Shown in pieces: positions 26,837 through 34,559 of a DNA stretch of 64,000 nt. The translations under genes and the position numbers were made by a program. This DNA is from Nanohaloarchaea archaeon SW_7_43_1. Its GTDB lineage: Archaea; Nanohalarchaeota; Nanosalinia; Nanosalinales; Nanosalinaceae. Each line of letters begins with the position of its first letter. Position 1 is the first letter of the stretch. Where the stretch lies: contig PXPE01000001.1 of assembly GCA_003009795.1 (NCBI GenBank), positions 508,739-572,738 of the forward strand. The letters run 5' to 3'. The notes under the pieces were generated by a model, which did no database searches, was not told the DNA's origin, and was given only the letters and a program-made list of their open reading frames with translations.

Positions 26837-27186
26837 TGGCAAAGACAATGAGTGACTTTGACAGACCTGAAGATTTTGAGGGACTAATTAGGAGTCTGTA
26901 TAGTGTTTTTCCTAATGGCAGTAAGAGCAAAAAGGTTCTGGATGAAATTATTGTCGCTGACAACGTTAAGGATGATTTAGTTGAAAATGGCTACTTGGTC
27001 GAACATCCAGTTAGAGGTGAGGGCGGAGAAGATAAGAAATGGTATACGTTAGGTCCTCAAGGCATCCTGCTAATTAATTCTTGGAATATCAAAGAATTAA
27101 CCAAGAAAACGGCTTATCTGACTTACTTAATTGCTTTTCTTACTTTCCTAAACCTGATTTTTCTGACTATACAGGTAATTACTTAG
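26836..27186 (+). CDS. Winged-helix-like protein with C-terminal membrane helix
   Basis: 116 residues starting at the ATG within TGATG, one base overlapping the stop of the restriction-modification gene, so translation is coupled. Residues 5-75 look like a winged helix (helix, KKVLDEIIVADNVKDDLVENGYLV, then a wing with KKWYTLGPQG). The last 30 residues are hydrophobic and should span the membrane once. I do not recognise a family. A membrane-tied regulator or effector coupled to a restriction-modification gene is unusual. The 3' end overlaps the convergent HEPN gene by three or four bases. Confidence 0.65.
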   Translation: MAKTMSDFDRPEDFEGLIRSLYSVFPNGSKSKKVLDEIIVADNVKDDLVENGYLVEHPVRGEGGEDKKWYTLGPQGILLINSWNIKELTKKTAYLTYLIAFLTFLNLIFLTIQVIT

Positions 27187-27575
27187 ATTTCCTTTTTCAT
27201 TATATCACAGAGATTCCTGGCTCCTTTGTATGCTTCTTCTGCATCGTTTTTGGAGCATGATGCGTATTTGTACTGTATTTCGCTTTTCCTTTGTTCCGTC
27301 CATTTTTTGACTGTGTGGATATTGGCGCTGAAGCTTTCCGGTATTTATTCTTTTTTGTAGAGTTCTTGCAGATTTTTTGATGTTTGCTCATGGCCCCTGC
27401 CTCCGCCCTTTGGCAGATAGCCGATGAACTCTAGGTATCCAGCATCGATCGTTGAGATGATTGCTTGCTGGCAGTTAACTATAGCGGGGTTCCAACGTTT
27501 TGGGTTGTTTTCAAGCTGGTTTTCCGCTATTTCAAGGTAGATCTCGGCTTCTTTAAGACATTCTCGTGGTTTCAT
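27183..27575 (-). pseudogene. HEPN-domain protein interrupted by an in-frame TAA
   Basis: The first 76 codons give an amphipathic HEPN-like start (KPRECLKEAEIYLEIAENQL, then IVNCQQAIISTIDAGYLEF). After the TAA at 27345-27347 the same frame remains open for 53 codons and ends with a regular helix of HEPN type (DAEEAYKGARNLCDIMKKE), stopping at 27183-27185. The joined length of 130 residues is normal for HEPN. The preceding MNT gene overlaps its start (ATGA). HEPN/MNT pairs are toxin-antitoxin modules in which HEPN is the RNase; a clear R-x4-6-H is not visible here. The stop may be a real inactivating mutation or a sequence error. Confidence 0.7.
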
Positions 27576-28240
27576 ATTATTTTTTCACCTTCAAGTACGA
27601 TTCCGTCTTTTTCCACGTTTTCCTCAAATTTTCTGCCGTTTTCCAGATTCTCTTTGAACTCTGAGGCAGTTTCGATTAGCGGTATGAATGCGGTGTTGTG
27701 TGTTATATGATTCGGGACTGATCCTTCTTCTGTATTCCCGATCCTTTTTTCCATGAACTCTTTCCAGTCTTTGCCTATTCTATCAGTTATCTCATCGTCT
27801 ACGAGCACGAGAAGATCAATGTCCGAACCAATTTCTGCTGTACCTCTGGCTACTGAGCCGTACAGTATGATAGATTGGATAAGGCCATCCGTCCTTTCGT
27901 CTTCCTTTTTCAGATGTCCTGCATATTCTCTGGCCTGTTTCTCCATTGCCTCGGACTGTGTTCTTAACAGTTTTTTAATCAAGCCTGCGTAAGCGTTCTC
28001 TTCGTTGTATTTTATTATTAGACTGTTCCCTTTTTTCTCCATGTCTACTGCGCTCCATTCATCAAGATTATGGACAAAGCTTCTGACAGATCCATAAGAG
28101 CCGGAGACACGTTCACTTAGCTTCTTTATAGTGAATCCATAACTAGGCCTCTCCACAAGCTCCCGTAACACATCAAGCTTCCAGTCCGCTACAAGAACCT
28201 GAGAGAAATTCTTTCCACCATTATTATTTTCTTTTGCCAT
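27572..28240 (-). CDS. MNT nucleotidyltransferase with N-terminal winged helix
   Basis: The C-terminal half is a minimal nucleotidyltransferase: GSVARGTAEIGSDIDLLV holds the GS and D-x-D catalytic motif near residue 115-130. The N-terminal 75 residues form a winged helix with recognition segment SGSYGSVRSFVHNLDEW. This HTH-MNT form is the antitoxin of HEPN/MNT modules; MNT proteins of this class can AMPylate or otherwise neutralise the HEPN partner. The stop overlaps the HEPN start. With the partner interrupted, it may now be a solitary regulator. A run of ACAAAATATTGTTAG just upstream of the start could be the self-regulated promoter. Confidence 0.85.
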   Translation of the reverse strand: MAKENNNGGKNFSQVLVADWKLDVLRELVERPSYGFTIKKLSERVSGSYGSVRSFVHNLDEWSAVDMEKKGNSLIIKYNEENAYAGLIKKLLRTQSEAMEKQAREYAGHLKKEDERTDGLIQSIILYGSVARGTAEIGSDIDLLVLVDDEITDRIGKDWKEFMEKRIGNTEEGSVPNHITHNTAFIPLIETASEFKENLENGRKFEENVEKDGIVLEGEKII

Positions 28241-28364
28241 TCTAACAAAATATTGTTAGTTCTAACATTTAAATAATACTTGGTGAAATTTCAAACAATT
28301 TGTTTCCTCTAGTTTTGGATGAGGCCGTCGGGTTACATATCTTTTACAGTTTATCCGGGTAAAA

Positions 28365-28514
28365 TCAATGATCCTGTTTCTTTCCTTCAATCCGGTCTTT
28401 AACCTCTTCAACTTTGGAGGTTTGACCTTCTACAACATCTCTGGCGGACTCTTTAAATCTTTCTAAAAGCTCTTCAACATTTCGATCCTCAGGTTTCTCT
28501 ATCGTCTTCGGCAT
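28365..28514 (-). CDS. Small charged helical protein of 49 residues
   Basis: The frame starts with ATG at 28514 and gives a helical, charged peptide (TIEKPEDRNVEELLERF, then KVEEVKDRIEGKKQDH). Codon use fits neighbouring genes. It has no known family. A 15-base palindrome lies 20 bases upstream. Its position close to the HEPN/MNT and restriction-modification block leaves open a small regulatory role, but nothing in the sequence shows it. Confidence 0.5.
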   Translation of the reverse strand: MPKTIEKPEDRNVEELLERFKESARDVVEGQTSKVEEVKDRIEGKKQDH

Positions 28515-28533
28515 ATTAATTGTAATTACACAG

Positions 28534-28548
28534 AACTGTTAAACAGTT
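28534..28548. promoter_or_regulatory. AACTGTT-A-AACAGTT palindrome
   Basis: A perfect inverted repeat of seven-base arms around one base, 20 bases upstream of the small gene at 28514. It is placed where an operator would overlap the promoter of that gene. Confidence 0.35.
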
Positions 28549-28748
28549 TATGGTTTTCTTGAAGTCTTCATGATAGATTTTCATTTGACTATGAATAATA
28601 CCGGCGAATTCACTATGTTTGGGGAGCCAGCTACCACTCTTTCACTGTTTTTGGTGTCAGTAGGATTGTTTAAACATGGTGTGTTTCTAGGTTTATGGTT
28701 TCGAATCTGTCCAAAACCCTATTTAAGGAGCTAAGCTAAATTTTGTTC

Positions 28749-28970
28749 ATGGAAGAAAATGTGGGAGGCTTGGATCAACAGGTGAGAGTTGCTGTTGGTG
28801 CAGTTTTTGGACTTGCCGCTTTAGCAATTCTAGGCGGTTACACAGGTAGTTACAACACTCCGATGTGGGTTTCGCCAGTGCTTGGAGTTTTATCGCTGGG
28901 TTTGCTTGGAACAGCTTATACCTGTGAATGCAGGTTAAACGAGCTCCTAGAAATAAACACGGCTCAGTGA
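28749..28970 (+). CDS. DUF2892 family small membrane protein
   Basis: The start MEENVGGLDQQVRVAVGAVF is the DUF2892 signature (N-V-G-x-x-D-R), followed by two membrane helices and a C-terminal CEC motif. Proteins of this family are about 70 residues and are often fused or linked to rhodaneses; their role is unknown. The ATG at 28749 is preferred over the TTG at 28743, with CTATTTAAG acting as TATA about 27 bp upstream. Confidence 0.8.
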   Translation: MEENVGGLDQQVRVAVGAVFGLAALAILGGYTGSYNTPMWVSPVLGVLSLGLLGTAYTCECRLNELLEINTAQ

Positions 28971-28989
28971 TCTAACTCAATTTTTCTAT

Positions 28990-29844
28990 TTATTTTTCTC
29001 CAATTTCTACTGAGTAAATTTTCAGACCTCTTTCATCCTCTACAGTTAAAGCTACAGAACCTGTCTCCAAGCTATCCCTGATGGTATTGATGTTTAGAGC
29101 TTCTCCATTCCGCTGCGGGTTATAATCAAATCCTTTCTCTCTAAGGTATTTGCTAGTTGTATGTCCCACTACCTGTTTAACATCGGTATCCAACTGATTG
29201 AACCGGTTCCATATAGCACCGCCCTTCAAACCTTCAGGATGCCTTTTTGCTTCGAAGAGTTCAGGATACTTCGATCTCAGCTCCGTGCCATTTTCTGTCT
29301 CAACAGTCCAGACTAGTTCATTCTGAGCCTCAACGTAAGCTTCTGGTCCGTCCCTGTACCCCTCCAGCAGCTTTTCTCCCGCCTCCTGTAATTGAGAGTT
29401 AAGTGTCTCCACATCTGGGTTTTCCAGACCGGCATGTATGTAGATACACTCATGTCCTTTGAAAGCAGCACTGAGGTCTCCTGAAGCGGCTGCCTCTATC
29501 AGTTTCTCTCGATCACTTTCGGGCATTTCCCTCCAGTAAAGACTACTTTCCGTAGAATTTTCGATATATTCTTCTGATACGAAATCCCGTGTTACATCCG
29601 GAAACAACGCAAAAAATTCATGGTTGCCGATTATATACTCATCCGCATTCTCCAGCACCCATTCCAGAGAATCTTGGTTCCGCGGTCCTCTGTCAAATAC
29701 ATCTCCGTTAACTACAAGTTTGTGATCGGAAACCCATTTTCCATCTTCTAGAAATGTTTTCCCAGTTTCTTCTTCCAGTTCTTGGAATGATTCTAGAGCT
29801 CTATCTAGATATCCATGTATATCCGTCAGGCAAGTTACTTTCAC
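28990..29844 (-). CDS. PPP-type metallophosphoesterase
   Basis: The metal-site blocks of the Ser/Thr phosphatase / diadenosine tetraphosphatase group are all present: LTDIHGYLD, NGDVFDRGPRN, IGNHEFF, a His in YIHAG and VGHTTS. The 284-residue chain has no signal peptide. It may act on phosphoproteins or on dinucleoside polyphosphates; motifs alone do not decide. It is transcribed alone, divergent from the gamma-glutamylcysteine ligase gene. Confidence 0.87.
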   Translation of the reverse strand: MKVTCLTDIHGYLDRALESFQELEEETGKTFLEDGKWVSDHKLVVNGDVFDRGPRNQDSLEWVLENADEYIIGNHEFFALFPDVTRDFVSEEYIENSTESSLYWREMPESDREKLIEAAASGDLSAAFKGHECIYIHAGLENPDVETLNSQLQEAGEKLLEGYRDGPEAYVEAQNELVWTVETENGTELRSKYPELFEAKRHPEGLKGGAIWNRFNQLDTDVKQVVGHTTSKYLREKGFDYNPQRNGEALNINTIRDSLETGSVALTVEDERGLKIYSVEIGEK

Positions 29845-29943
29845 ATATTATCTCTGGTTTTAACTATTAAATTCCTCAGCTATATTTTTACCATACCTGA
29901 GTAAGAAAAAGGAATAAAAATTTTTAGTTGGAATTGATGAATA

Positions 29944-31293
29944 ATGCCAAAGTTGGAAGAATTTCTGCAGTCAGAAGAAGAGACTAGTATGAGAGAGGCT
30001 TTTGACGAACAGGTTCAGGATATTCTTGAAAACGAGGATAAATACAGGAAAGAATATGATCATCCAAAGGTTGGTTTGGAGGTGGAGTACCCTGCAGTTG
30101 ACCGGAACCTGGATCCGATCACCGAGGAAACCAGAAACAAAATAATTGATCCATTTGAATATGCTGTACCCGAGATAGGAGCCACTCAAGTGGAGATCAA
30201 AACCGATCCTATTGAGCCATCAAGGCTTGAAGATCTTGAAGACGCACTGGAAAACCGTGAATCCAATATAGTCAATAAAGCGAAGTCAGAAAACGTGAAT
30301 ATCCTCCGTACTGGTACAAACCCGTTCGTAGATATGGATAATATTGAGAAAACCACCGACCCAAAATATGAGAGAGTTCCGGGCTTCCATGATAGACACA
30401 GGAACGGCGTGGTACCGGAAAGTTTCGGTAAGAAAGAAACTGTAGATCCACGGAACGCAGATATTGCCGCTTTAATCAATTCTACGCAGCTAAACATTGA
30501 AGCTGACAGTTTTGAGGACGCTGTCGATAAAGCAAACTATACCTACATGATAACTCCTTACTTATGCGCCGTCTCTGCCAATTCCCGTTTTATTGACGGT
30601 AAGGACACAGGTTATGCGGATACTAGAATGCCTCTTTGGGAGAAAAGCCATGATCTACGAACGGAGGACCGACTTGAAGAAGATGTTGATGCGGGCAAAA
30701 TGAGTTCATACTACGATGATCTAAAGGATTACCTAGGAAGGGTTAGATCTGAGCCGTTTATTATCCACGAGGAGGTGGCAGCACTTGATATAGGGATTGG
30801 AACTTACTGGAAAGATTCAAGGATCAAATTCAGAGATGAAAATGAAGAGGATATACATGATATCATTGTAGAATCACGGGCAATATCAACACAACCTACT
30901 TTGGAAGATGAAACCGCCATGCACGGTTTTGTTTTAGGCCGATTAGCCTACGCACAGAATGTTGAAGAGGAATTAATGGATATCGAAAAGGTTAATCGGA
31001 ACAGATATTCCGCGATGTATAACGGACTTGATACCAAACTGTACACTCCTGAAGGCGATTTGGAGGATGCGGAAAAAGTACTTGAAAAAGAACTTGAGAA
31101 GGCAGAGAAAGGACTTGAATACTGCAATGTAGAGGATGATGGCTACCTTGACATCCTATACAACAGGTTAGATGAAGGTGTTCCATCTGCCCAGATCGCA
31201 GAGGAGTTCTATTCCCGGAAAGAAAACGAGTCAAATACTCATGAGGCCATGGAAAAAGCTTTGAAGAGTCAAGATGCTGTTCTAGGTGAATAA
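29944..31293 (+). CDS. Glutamate-cysteine ligase family protein (GCS2)
   Basis: The N-terminus shows VGLEVEYPAVD and ATQVEIKTDP, the Mg-ATP and substrate segments of the GCS2/YbdK family, followed by ILRTGTNPF. Haloarchaea use gamma-glutamylcysteine as their main thiol and make it with such an enzyme, so this is the likely product, made in the cytoplasm from glutamate and cysteine. The 449 residues include an acidic helical C-terminal extension. It forms an operon with a zinc deacylase, whose start overlaps its stop. It fits with the three Msr enzymes in this window. Other amino acids are possible acceptors. Confidence 0.75.
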   Translation: MPKLEEFLQSEEETSMREAFDEQVQDILENEDKYRKEYDHPKVGLEVEYPAVDRNLDPITEETRNKIIDPFEYAVPEIGATQVEIKTDPIEPSRLEDLEDALENRESNIVNKAKSENVNILRTGTNPFVDMDNIEKTTDPKYERVPGFHDRHRNGVVPESFGKKETVDPRNADIAALINSTQLNIEADSFEDAVDKANYTYMITPYLCAVSANSRFIDGKDTGYADTRMPLWEKSHDLRTEDRLEEDVDAGKMSSYYDDLKDYLGRVRSEPFIIHEEVAALDIGIGTYWKDSRIKFRDENEEDIHDIIVESRAISTQPTLEDETAMHGFVLGRLAYAQNVEEELMDIEKVNRNRYSAMYNGLDTKLYTPEGDLEDAEKVLEKELEKAEKGLEYCNVEDDGYLDILYNRLDEGVPSAQIAEEFYSRKENESNTHEAMEKALKSQDAVLGE

Positions 31294-31294
31294 T

Positions 31295-32047
31295 GTGAAA
31301 GTGGAAATACTTGGAGACGGCGAACCACAGTATGCGGTAATTGCATGTGTTCACGGCGATGAACCGGAAGGTTGGGACGCAATACAAAGATTCAAAAAAT
31401 CAGGTTATGAAGTTAATGAACCTCTGAAATTGGTTCTAGCGAATGAAGAGGCTAAAGCTGAAGACGAAAGATTTCTGGAAAAAGATCTTAACCGTGTATT
31501 CCCTGGGGATTCTGAAGGTGTTCACGAGGAAAGACTTGCAGCAAAACTTTTCGATGAACTAAAGGGAATGAAGTCTCTGGATTTACATACCACAAACTCA
31601 AGAGCGGCATCTTTTGCGATTATCTCAAATCCCAATGAAACAGAGAAACAACTGGCAGAATCCACTGGAATTGAAAAGGTAGTTGACATGTCGTTTGTGG
31701 AAGGAGGAATGGATGATGAACTAGATATGGTGGTAGCGGAAGCATCTCGTGAAGGTGAAACAACCGATCACCTCTACAAAACGATCATAAACTTTCTTGC
31801 CGCTGAAGGCGTCATAGACGAGGATTTCAGGCAGACCGACCCAGAATTTTTCCATGTCTATGACAAGGAAGAAGGAACTAATTACCGGTTTACGGCGCAG
31901 AATTTCCAGCTGGTTCAGGAAGGAGAAGTATTCGCTGAAAAAGAAGACGATACAAAGATTGCTTCAGAAGATTTCTATCCTATACTAATGTCAACAGACG
32001 GATACGATGATATGATAGGGTTTAAAGCCAGGAAAACCGAACTCTAG
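31295..32047 (+). CDS. Succinylglutamate desuccinylase/aspartoacylase-like zinc hydrolase
   Basis: An M14-like deacylase: CVHGDEPEG supplies His and Glu for zinc, KDLNRVFPG the Arg block, and LDLHTT the second zinc His. The family removes acyl groups from amino acids such as N-acetylaspartate or succinylglutamate. The frame reaches GTG at 31286 inside the previous gene; GTG at 31295, two bases after that stop, gives a cleaner start (VKVEILGDG). Coupling to the GCS2 ligase suggests turnover of a glutamyl or acyl amino acid; this is inference. The 3' end overlaps the convergent gene by four bases. Confidence 0.8.
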   Translation: MKVEILGDGEPQYAVIACVHGDEPEGWDAIQRFKKSGYEVNEPLKLVLANEEAKAEDERFLEKDLNRVFPGDSEGVHEERLAAKLFDELKGMKSLDLHTTNSRAASFAIISNPNETEKQLAESTGIEKVVDMSFVEGGMDDELDMVVAEASREGETTDHLYKTIINFLAAEGVIDEDFRQTDPEFFHVYDKEEGTNYRFTAQNFQLVQEGEVFAEKEDDTKIASEDFYPILMSTDGYDDMIGFKARKTEL

Positions 32048-32472
32048 CCCTCAGGATTATTCTTTACGACTTTTTCTACTTCTTCCTCAGCCTTTTCCTT
32101 ATCCGAGTAACCGTATCGGGGAACATCCAGTTCTTCCCCTATATCGAGTCCTTCTGCTTCTATCATCCAGTAACCGATCTCATTTTTCTCCAGCTCTATA
32201 ACAGTTCCAGATGAATGCTTCCAGACATCATCCTCTCTAACCCAGTTACCAACTTTTCTCAGATCTTCACAGTAAGAGGAATAACGCCGATTACCTTCCT
32301 TGCTCCAGAGCCTTGTACCATCTTCCCCGTAAATCTCGTACTCTCCGCCGGAAGGTCCAGCAACCAAGACTCTATCTTCTTCAACCTTTGAAACCTCCAG
32401 TGGCTGCTTTCTATCATCGAATAGAATTTTATCGCCCGACTCCAGTTCATCAAGATTTTCTATTTCCTCCAT
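32044..32472 (-). CDS. Acidic hypothetical protein with SH3-like N-terminus
   Basis: 142 residues. The first 50 look like a small beta barrel (SGDKILFDDRKQPLEVSKV, then RVLVAGPSGGEYEIYG), the rest mixes strands and a C-terminal Glu/Lys helix. No family is recognised. Its start overlaps the stop of the HD-domain gene by one base, so they are co-translated. Confidence 0.65.
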   Translation of the reverse strand: MEEIENLDELESGDKILFDDRKQPLEVSKVEEDRVLVAGPSGGEYEIYGEDGTRLWSKEGNRRYSSYCEDLRKVGNWVREDDVWKHSSGTVIELEKNEIGYWMIEAEGLDIGEELDVPRYGYSDKEKAEEEVEKVVKNNPEG

Positions 32473-33110
32473 CAGAAATCCTCTGCATTCCTCTCCCTTT
32501 CAATGTTTTCAACCGCTTCTTTGTGTCTTTCCAAACGTTTTCTCGCTATCTCTCTGGTTTCCTCAAAATACATTTCCTCAATTTTCTGTTGATACTCATT
32601 TACAGCTGTATCCCAGAAATATTCAAAACTGTCTTCAAGATCTAGCTCATGGTAGGAGGCATAATGTATCTGACGCCAGAGATTATTGACTCCAAAGTTT
32701 GAGAGATCATCGGCGTCCTGCATAATCCTCCCTTCCAGTGTCTTAGCCTCTGAATGATGATTTCTTATCATCTTCTCGATCTTTTCCAGTTCTTCCTTTG
32801 AAACATTCTCTGAAATAAATTCTCCAACTTTTTCTGCACCTCTTTCATCATGTCCTTCATGACCTTTAAACGGATCCATTTCTCCGTCTTCTATATCTTC
32901 GGCTCTTCCGATATCATGGTAAAGAGCGGCGATTTCCAGGACTTTCCTGTCTGGATCTTCATCTATTTTCTCGGCGAGTTTTAGCGCTAGTTTTCGAACT
33001 GCTTCCAGCTGATGGAAACGGTAGTTTTTGCCTCCGGAGATTTCGTAGTAATCTGAAAATTCCCGTTCTAACCGGTTTTTCAATTCCTTCCTTTTTTCCT
33101 CTTCCAACAT
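32472..33110 (-). CDS. HD-domain phosphohydrolase
   Basis: The HD superfamily metal site is complete: the His of YRFHQLEAVRKLA, LYHDIGRAED (HD), GHEGHDERGA, then RNHHSEAK and MQDADDLSNFG (the final Asp). The best start is ATG at 33108-33110, giving 212 residues; an upstream extension to 33410 runs into the divergent gene and has no protein character. Such enzymes hydrolyse nucleotides or other phosphomonoesters; substrate unknown. Translation is coupled to the downstream gene at 32472. Confidence 0.88.
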   Translation of the reverse strand: MLEEEKRKELKNRLEREFSDYYEISGGKNYRFHQLEAVRKLALKLAEKIDEDPDRKVLEIAALYHDIGRAEDIEDGEMDPFKGHEGHDERGAEKVGEFISENVSKEELEKIEKMIRNHHSEAKTLEGRIMQDADDLSNFGVNNLWRQIHYASYHELDLEDSFEYFWDTAVNEYQQKIEEMYFEETREIARKRLERHKEAVENIERERNAEDF

Positions 33111-33204
33111 ATACAACACCTTTATACTTAATGTCAAAAACTTGTTAGGAAGTAATCGAACAATCAGCATCTTCTTTATAAATTGAGAAGACATACTCTG
33201 AGCT

Positions 33205-33801
33205 ATGAGATTACACATAGTTCCAGTACTTCTTCTGGTGGCATTTTTCACGGTTTCCGATGCAACTGCGGTTGTCGGAGGCCCGGAACCAAGAGAAGGC
33301 GAGATGGCTATTATGTTATCAGGCTCCGATGATTTTGCTCCGACCACAGTTGGAGGGAACGGAACTAGCTGGAGGGCAGAGACCAGTATGTTAAACCGTT
33401 CCAGCAGCATTACCGAGCCGAGACTCGAAAACGTTCAGTTCTCCGAGGAAGATAATACTGTAACTTTCACTGGAAATATCGTAGCTTCGACTCCATGCCA
33501 TGTGATACAACACGAAGTTGAAGAAACCGAAGACAAGTACATCCTGAGCGTAAAAACTGTGAATGATCAACTTGGTTCTGACGGCAATGAATCGATTCAG
33601 GCCTGTGCAGAGGTACTGACAATGATAAAGTATGAGGCAGAATTCTCTGATGATGAGGCGTTTAGGCTTGAGGTCAGACAAAACAACGATACGATCAGAA
33701 CGTTAAGCCATCCGGGAATCGGGGGACAAAATACGCCTTTACCAGGACCTGATGCAGATCTCTTCAGTTCACTGGAGAATCTCTATTCAGGGTTGTTCTG
33801 A
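33205..33801 (+). CDS. Exported protein of unknown function
   Basis: 198 residues with a Sec signal peptide (LHIVPVLLLVAFFTVSDA). The mature part is acidic and beta-rich, with two cysteines (STPCHV and QACAEV) that could form a disulfide. The region around IVASTPCHVIQHEVEE and the strand pattern resemble small secreted haloarchaeal proteins, but no family is assigned. It is divergent from the HD-domain gene. Confidence 0.6.
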   Translation: MRLHIVPVLLLVAFFTVSDATAVVGGPEPREGEMAIMLSGSDDFAPTTVGGNGTSWRAETSMLNRSSSITEPRLENVQFSEEDNTVTFTGNIVASTPCHVIQHEVEETEDKYILSVKTVNDQLGSDGNESIQACAEVLTMIKYEAEFSDDEAFRLEVRQNNDTIRTLSHPGIGGQNTPLPGPDADLFSSLENLYSGLF

Positions 33802-33879
33802 ATTCTTTCTTATTCTGCACAAAGTAAGAACTTTTTTAATTCTACATTGATATTAGTATTAATGTAAGGAGGTTATGCA

Positions 33880-34131
33880 ATGGTAGCTGAAGATGCAAGT
33901 GTTACGAGCAAGGGTCAGGTCACAATTCCCAAGAATATAAGGAGTAAACTTGGTATTGGATCTGGTTCAAAAGTCTCCTTCATATTAAGAGATGGCGAGG
34001 TTGTTATGATTCCGAAGTCAGATAATCCTCTGGAGGAAATGCGGGAGATGCGTTCTGAGATAGCTTTCAGTAAGAAAGAGATTGATGATATGATAGAGGA
34101 ATCAAATAGCAAGTGGGCTGATCAGAGATGA
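33880..34131 (+). CDS. AbrB/MazE-type antitoxin (VapB-like)
   Basis: The swapped-hairpin AbrB fold is clear: SVTSKGQVTIPKNIRSKLGI, then SKVSFILRDGEVVMIP. The C-terminal 35 residues form the helix that should wrap the toxin. Residue count (83) is normal. TTAATGTAAGGAGGTTATGC just upstream has a strong Shine-Dalgarno sequence (AGGAGGT). The stop overlaps the toxin start by four bases, the usual VapBC layout. Confidence 0.9.
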   Translation: MVAEDASVTSKGQVTIPKNIRSKLGIGSGSKVSFILRDGEVVMIPKSDNPLEEMREMRSEIAFSKKEIDDMIEESNSKWADQR

Positions 34132-34535
34132 TTTTCCTTGATTCCTGGATATGGTTGGAATTCTTTCAGGAAGACGAAAAATCTGCAGAGACAGAAAAGA
34201 TAATAGAGAGTGTAGAGGATAATTCGGCTATAATTTCCGCGACAGTCTTGATGGAGGTAAGGTATCAGATTCAGAGAAAATACGGTCGTAGAAAGGCCGA
34301 TAGATTAACCAGCCTAATACGGAGTTTTGACAATCTGGAAATAATGCCTGTTACAGAGGAGGTTGCAGTATATGCAGCCGATCTGCGTAACAAATACTAC
34401 GAAAGACAGAAAAACGCGATTTCATACGCAGATTCGATTCATATTGCCATCACTGAGATGACCGGATGTAACAAGTTATATACTGGCGACCCAGATTTCA
34501 GCGATATCGAGGAAGTAGAAACCGAGATAATCTAG
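34128..34535 (+). CDS. PIN-domain toxin (VapC-like ribonuclease)
   Basis: PIN acidic residues are in place: FLDSWIWLEFF (first Asp), ATVLMEVRYQI (Glu), SYADSIHIA (Asp) and TGDPDF (last Asp). The 135-residue length is typical. With the AbrB-type antitoxin upstream and the four-base overlap this is a type II toxin-antitoxin pair; VapC toxins cut tRNA or rRNA. It converges on the ychF gene. Confidence 0.9.
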   Translation: MIFLDSWIWLEFFQEDEKSAETEKIIESVEDNSAIISATVLMEVRYQIQRKYGRRKADRLTSLIRSFDNLEIMPVTEEVAVYAADLRNKYYERQKNAISYADSIHIAITEMTGCNKLYTGDPDFSDIEEVETEII

Positions 34536-34559
34536 ACAAGTGTTTTGATTTCTGCAGAT

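Noticed and set aside
27345-27347. Alternative genetic code or stop readthrough as explanation for the interrupted HEPN gene (and the TGA at 49316)
   Set aside because: TAA, TGA and TAG all terminate intact genes in the window, and no recoding signal or selenocysteine element was seen.
28591-28734. Plus-strand 47-codon frame MNNTGEFTMFGEPA with a hydrophobic middle
   Set aside because: Its end overlaps the TATA box of the DUF2892 gene and it has no supporting start signal; codon use is not clearly coding.
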